NCBI GenBank assembly: GCA_035269105.1
Contig: DATFJP010000288.1
Location: forward strand, 1-9,379
Reading direction: 5' to 3'
DNA length: 9,379 bases
DNA from: JAQYVZ01 sp035269105
GTDB lineage: Bacteria; Desulfobacterota; Desulfuromonadia; Desulfuromonadales; BM103
Shown: in pieces, positions 6,340 through 9,379 of the stretch
Layout: every line of letters begins with the position of its first letter
How positions within the stretch are numbered: the first letter of the stretch is position 1
The notes under the pieces: generated by a model
Told to the model about the DNA's origin: nothing
What the model saw: only the letters and a program-made list of their open reading frames with translations
Database searches by the model: none
Translations under genes and position numbers: made by a program

Positions 6340-8287
6340 GATAGGCTTTGAAGGCGTCGAGCTGCTGGGCATTGCCCATGGCGGCCACCAGGTCGCCTTG
6401 GGCAAAGCGGAAGTTTACGTCCGGGTTCGGGATGAACTGGCCCTTGCGGATAATGCCGACGATGGATACGCCCAGGCGGCGCCGGATCTCCAATTCGCCC
6501 AGGGATCTGTCGTTGAGGGGGCCATCCTCCGCCAGGCGGGCCCAGGAGAGCTCCAGCAGATTCCGGGCATGCTTCAATAGCCGGAGATCGGCCTCTTCTT
6601 CCTTCCCTTCGGCCAGAGGGTGATAGAATTCCTTGCGGATGGCGTCGGTGTATTGCTGAATGACGGGAATCGGCATCTTCAGATGCAGCAGGGTCTGCCG
6701 AGCGATTTCCAGGCCGGCTTCCAGTTCCGGCAGAATCACCATGTAGACTCCGAGGCGGTAGAGAGCGCGCATCTGCTCCTCGCCCTCCGCCCGCACCACG
6801 ATGTTGAGATCAGGATGATGCTGCAGGACATGCTGGACAATCTGCCGTGCCTGGGTAATTGACGGGGCGGTGACCAGCAGCTGCTGGGCATGCTCGATAT
6901 TCGCCGCATGCAGGACTTCGTCCTGGCTGGCGTCGCCGAAGATCGCCGGAAAACCGGCGGTCTTGCATTCCTCGAAGCGCCGATGATTGACTTCGATAAT
7001 GACGAAGGCCACCTCGAGCTGGCGCAGAACCTTGGCCACATGCTGACCGACCCGCCCGCCGCCGACCACCACCACATGATCTTTCAGGACATCTTCGGCG
7101 AGATGGATGGAGGTCAGGGGGGTGTTACTGGAGACCCGCTGGAGCAGATCATAGAGAGGCTTGGTCAGGCCGGAGAGCAGCGGTGTCAGCACCATGCTGA
7201 TGACCGTGGCGCAGAGAATCAGCCAGTACTGGTCCTGGCTCAGGGCGCCGCTGCCGAAGCCCGCCTGAGCCAGCAGGAAGGAAAACTCGCCGATCTGGAA
7301 CATGCCGAATCCAACCGCGAGGGGAATGACGTTGCCGTAGCCGAAGATCCGGGCCAGGGCTGCCATGATGGCGCCCTTGCCCACACCAACCAGCAGAACG
7401 AGGGCCAACACCGCCTGCCAGTTGGCGGCGAAGAACCGCGGGTCGAGCAACATGCCCACCGAGGTGAAGAACAGCAGACCGAACAGGTCGCGGAGGGGAA
7501 TGATGTCGCTCAGGGCCTGGTGGCCGTAATCGGATTCACTCAAGACCATCCCGGCGACGAAAGCGCCGAGCGCGAAGGAGAGACCGATCAGGTAAGTGGC
7601 GTAGCCGATGCCGAGGCCGATGGCGGTGATCGACAGCAGGAAGAGCTCCCGGGATTCCCAGCGGGCGATCATCGCCAGCAGACGCGGCAGCCAGCGGGTG
7701 CCCAGAAACAGCATCAGGGTCAGGAACACGGCGGCCTTGGCCGCCGCCAGCCCCAGCACCGGCAGGCCGGCCTGCGGGTCGCTGATGCGGGGCAGAATAA
7801 TCATCATCGGCACCACCGCCAGGTCCTGCACGATGAGAATGCCGATCATCACCCGGCTGGACAGAGTACCCATGACGCCCTGGTTCATCAGGGTCTTGAG
7901 GATCACCATGGTGCTGGAAAAGGAGACCAGCGCACCCAGCCAGAGGGAGGGCAGGATATCCCAGCCGAACCAGCGGCCGATGTAGAAACCGAGCAGCGTG
8001 GTCAGGGCGATCTGGATCGGTGTGCCGATCAGGGCGACGGCGCGGACCGGCTTCAACTCTTTCAGGGAGAATTCCAGGCCGAGGGCGAACAGCAGCAGGG
8101 CCACGCCGATCTCGGCCAGCTTTTCGATCTCGTGGGTGTCACCGACCGTGATGCCGCCGGTGAAGGGTCCGACCAGGACGCCGGCGAGGATGTAGCCCAG
8201 CATCAGGGGCTGCTTCAGGCGATGGGCGACCAGCGCTCCCGCCAGGCCGGCAACGATGATAATGACAATGTCGGCAGCAATGCCCAT
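6323..8287 (-). CDS. CPA2 family cation (K+)/proton antiporter with TrkA-N and TrkA-C domains (KefB/YbaL-like)
   Basis: Inner-membrane monovalent cation/H+ antiporter-type protein, 654 aa, likely exporting K+ in exchange for H+. Residues 1-380 are a multi-spanning membrane domain starting IAADIVIIIVAGLAGALVAHRLKQP, with GYILAGVLVGPFTGG (31-45), LGLEFSLKELK, SFSSTMVILKTL (122-133), and LIVQDLAVVP (151-160) carrying the Gln-Asp pair of the CPA2 ion site. FALGAFVAGMVLSES (238-252) and FTSVGMLLDP follow. Residues 403-530 are a TrkA-N/RCK domain with Rossmann loop VVVGGGRVGQ (406-415), Glu432 and GDASQDEVL, expected to bind NAD(H) or another nucleotide. The segment about 585-650 (GELEIRRRLGVSIVGIIRKG, GDLVAAMGN) is a TrkA-C domain that may bind a regulatory ligand. 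GAGGAC (8291-8296, complement) lies 5 nt before the ATG if GAGGA is counted to its end. E. coli YbaL lacks the TrkA-C part, so this is a longer architecture. K+ versus Na+ specificity is not readable. Confidence 0.93.
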   Translation of the reverse strand: MGIAADIVIIIVAGLAGALVAHRLKQPLMLGYILAGVLVGPFTGGITVGDTHEIEKLAEIGVALLLFALGLEFSLKELKPVRAVALIGTPIQIALTTLLGFYIGRWFGWDILPSLWLGALVSFSSTMVILKTLMNQGVMGTLSSRVMIGILIVQDLAVVPMMIILPRISDPQAGLPVLGLAAAKAAVFLTLMLFLGTRWLPRLLAMIARWESRELFLLSITAIGLGIGYATYLIGLSFALGAFVAGMVLSESDYGHQALSDIIPLRDLFGLLFFTSVGMLLDPRFFAANWQAVLALVLLVGVGKGAIMAALARIFGYGNVIPLAVGFGMFQIGEFSFLLAQAGFGSGALSQDQYWLILCATVISMVLTPLLSGLTKPLYDLLQRVSSNTPLTSIHLAEDVLKDHVVVVGGGRVGQHVAKVLRQLEVAFVIIEVNHRRFEECKTAGFPAIFGDASQDEVLHAANIEHAQQLLVTAPSITQARQIVQHVLQHHPDLNIVVRAEGEEQMRALYRLGVYMVILPELEAGLEIARQTLLHLKMPIPVIQQYTDAIRKEFYHPLAEGKEEEADLRLLKHARNLLELSWARLAEDGPLNDRSLGELEIRRRLGVSIVGIIRKGQFIPNPDVNFRFAQGDLVAAMGNAQQLDAFKAYLEQGT

Positions 8288-8310
8288 TAAGTCCTCAGTC
8301 TGTTGTGGCC

Positions 8311-8321
8311 GTCAGTCTGAC
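8311..8321. promoter_or_regulatory. Small palindrome in the antiporter leader
   Basis: GTCAGTCTGAC is a perfect 5-bp inverted repeat with a 1-nt centre, about 24 bp upstream of the antiporter start and about 15 bp before its ribosome binding site. CAGTCTG from its middle recurs at 8296-8302, overlapping the ribosome binding site. It might be an operator or a small RNA hairpin that limits ribosome access. It is short enough to be chance. Confidence 0.25.
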
Positions 8322-8436
8322 CTGCCGCAGATATAGGGTCCTGTCCGTGCAAATCCATATCAAACTCTTCGCCGCCTGCAAGCGGTCCGGCCGAATCCGC
8401 AACACCCGTGCAAGCTTGGATGATTGGAAGACTGCC

Positions 8437-8465
8437 ATAATAATTCCGCCGGTTTGAAAAGACAA
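8437..8465 (-). promoter_or_regulatory. Predicted sigma70-type promoter for the antiporter gene
   Basis: On the minus strand TTGTCT (8465-8460, 4 of 6 matches to TTGACA) is followed after exactly 17 nt by TATTAT (8442-8437, 5 of 6 to TATAAT). Transcription would start near 8430 and give a leader of about 140 nt before the antiporter ATG. It directly follows the terminator-like hairpin of the upstream gene, which fits an independent transcription unit. Confidence 0.5.
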
Positions 8466-8490
8466 GTAAGCGCCAGAAGCGGAAGTTTAC
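8455..8490 (-). terminator. Predicted rho-independent terminator of the dihydroorotate-dehydrogenase-like gene
   Basis: On the minus strand GTAAAC and GCTTAC (8490-8485 and 8471-8466) pair, with two further CC/GG pairs inside after a small internal bulge and a 6-nt loop. The stem is followed by TTGTCTTTTC, a T-rich run. The gene's TAA stop lies in the first arm. The stem is imperfect, and the T-rich run doubles as the -35 region of the next promoter. Confidence 0.4.
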
Positions 8491-9379
8491 TCGATGCCGA
8501 CCAGAGCCTTGATGTACTGCACCCGTTCGAAGGCATCCGGATCGTCGCTGCGGGCCTGGCTGAGGCGGCCGCGGAAATCGTCCAGCCGCGTATAGCCGTG
8601 GTCCTCCATCCAGCTCTGCATGCCGTCGAGGATCTCGCCGATGCGGGCGAAGCCGTGCCGGTAGAGGGCGGAGCAGAGCTGGACGGTCGTGGCGCCCGCC
8701 AGCAGCTGCTTGATCGCGTCCTGGGGGGTATGGACTCCGGTGGTGGCGGCCAGGTCGCAGTCCACCCGCCCGGCCAGCAGTGAGATCCAGCGCAGCGACA
8801 CGTGCATCTCCTCGGAGGTGCTGTACGGGTTGCCGCCGGCCAGCTGCAGATTGTCGATGTCGATATCGAAGCGGTAGAAGCGATTGAAAAGGACGAGGGC
8901 ATCGGCGCCCTGCCAGGTGACCTTCTTTTCGGTCTCGCCCGGCCCGCTCCAGCCGACCGTGAACGGCGGGGCGGCCATGCGGACGTTGGCGAGACGATCC
9001 GCCAGGTGGGCGAAGGAAGAAAAGTAGGGCCCGACCTTCAGGGCCACCGGCAGATCGACATGGGCACGCACCGCGGCCAAAATCTTTACGTAGCGCTCCT
9101 CGACTTCGGTGCCGGGAATCTTCGCGTCGTTGGGCAGGAAGCCGATGTTGACCTCCAGACCGTCGGCGCCGGCTTTTTCCAGCTCCCGGGCGTATTCGAC
9201 CCAGCGCTCGCTGCTGATGCAGTTGACGCTGGCGATCACCGGCATGTCCACGGCCCGCTTGGCGTCCCGCACCAGGGCCAGGTATTCGCGCGGGCCCAGG
9301 GCGTGACCGTAGCCCTGCAGGTAGTCGAGGGCCTCGCTGTGAGCGGCGTGGTCGGACTCTTCGACCAGTTCCTCCGTCT
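8487..9379 (-). CDS. Dihydroorotate dehydrogenase-like FMN protein, 5' end missing
   Basis: C-terminal 297 or so residues of a TIM-barrel flavoprotein of the dihydroorotate dehydrogenase/PreA fold. The frame is open to the window edge, reading on from GTG 9272 through EEL..ALDYLQGYGHALGPREYLALV, so the true start lies outside. Fold markers are PVIASVNC, WVEYARELEKAGADGLEVNIG, LPVALKVGPYFSS (the Lys of the FMN site), VLFNRFYRFDID, and the phosphate-binding end TTGVHTPQDAIKQLLAGATTVQLCSALYRHG. The loop that in true dihydroorotate dehydrogenases reads N-x-S-C-P-N with a catalytic Cys or Ser reads EVNIGFLPN here (9155-9129), without that residue. Orotate synthesis is therefore unlikely and the redox substrate is unknown. 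Proteins annotated 'dihydroorotate dehydrogenase-like' are common in Geobacter relatives and cyanobacteria, sometimes near pyruvate:ferredoxin oxidoreductase, as far as I recall. Confidence 0.88.
   Translation of the reverse strand, partial: TEELVEESDHAAHSEALDYLQGYGHALGPREYLALVRDAKRAVDMPVIASVNCISSERWVEYARELEKAGADGLEVNIGFLPNDAKIPGTEVEERYVKILAAVRAHVDLPVALKVGPYFSSFAHLADRLANVRMAAPPFTVGWSGPGETEKKVTWQGADALVLFNRFYRFDIDIDNLQLAGGNPYSTSEEMHVSLRWISLLAGRVDCDLAATTGVHTPQDAIKQLLAGATTVQLCSALYRHGFARIGEILDGMQSWMEDHGYTRLDDFRGRLSQARSDDPDAFERVQYIKALVGIE

Larger units (their letters stand above)
8288..8486. other. Intergenic region between two minus-strand genes
   Basis: This 199-bp gap has lower GC in its distal third and no convincing small ORF. 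It holds the terminator-like hairpin, the promoter, the GTCAGTCTGAC palindrome and the antiporter ribosome binding site. CCGTGCAA occurs twice (8345-8352 and 8406-8413), a direct repeat of unknown meaning. I recognise no known riboswitch in the leader. Confidence 0.6.

Noticed and set aside
6890..8290. 466-codon open frame on the plus strand opposite the antiporter
   Set aside because: It is antisense to a clear membrane protein gene. Its Gln-, His-, Glu- and Asp-rich translation is what complementing hydrophobic codons gives.
8360..8902. 180-codon minus-strand frame overlapping the dihydroorotate-dehydrogenase-like gene
   Set aside because: It is a different frame of the same strand with low-complexity Ser/Pro/Arg/Cys composition, so a shadow.
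1..9379. tRNA, CRISPR, insertion sequence or phage features
   Set aside because: No cloverleaf, spaced repeats, terminal inverted repeats or transposase/integrase motifs were found on reading both strands.

Overview
The window is a GC-rich bacterial segment, densely coded, with no sign of mobile elements, phage genes, CRISPR or RNA genes. It probably comes from a Gram-negative anaerobe or facultative anaerobe. The mix of genes, a CPA2 antiporter with an RCK tail beside a dihydroorotate-dehydrogenase-like flavoprotein, would fit Desulfuromonadales and relatives. That placement is an inference from gene content, not proven by the sequence.

Bases 1-6292 (+ strand) hold seven tightly packed genes that look like one operon. 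They are the 3' end of a polar amino-acid ABC permease, its ATPase, the two subunits of a class I 3-oxoacid CoA-transferase, an M20 (ArgE/DapE-type) deacylase, a thiolase, and a class III aminotransferase very close to GabT. Gaps are -14 to about 50 bp, and the ATPase and CoA-transferase A genes overlap. All catalytic residues I could check are present.

The enzymes line up with a route worked out biochemically for N6-acetyl-beta-lysine breakdown. A 3-oxo-6-acetamidohexanoate is activated by the CoA-transferase and cleaved by the thiolase to acetyl-CoA and 4-acetamidobutyryl-CoA. The acetyl group is then removed by the deacylase and the resulting GABA is transaminated by GabT. From memory, the Bacillus subtilis kamA-yodPQRST operon carries a matching deacylase, CoA-transferase pair and aminotransferase. 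This makes the window a candidate proteobacterial-type version of that pathway, with an added transporter and thiolase. This is a hypothesis: lysine aminomutase, the acetyltransferase and a dedicated 3-amino transaminase are not in the window.

Bases 6323-8287 (- strand) encode a complete K+/H+ antiporter-type protein with a membrane domain, a TrkA-N nucleotide-binding domain and a TrkA-C domain. It converges on gabT, and a hairpin lies between the two stops. Upstream of it is a 199-bp gap with a terminator-like hairpin, a good sigma70-type promoter, a leader of about 140 nt and a small palindrome next to the ribosome binding site. Bases 8487-9379 (- strand) are the 3' part of a dihydroorotate-dehydrogenase-like FMN protein that lacks the usual catalytic Cys/Ser and runs off the window edge.
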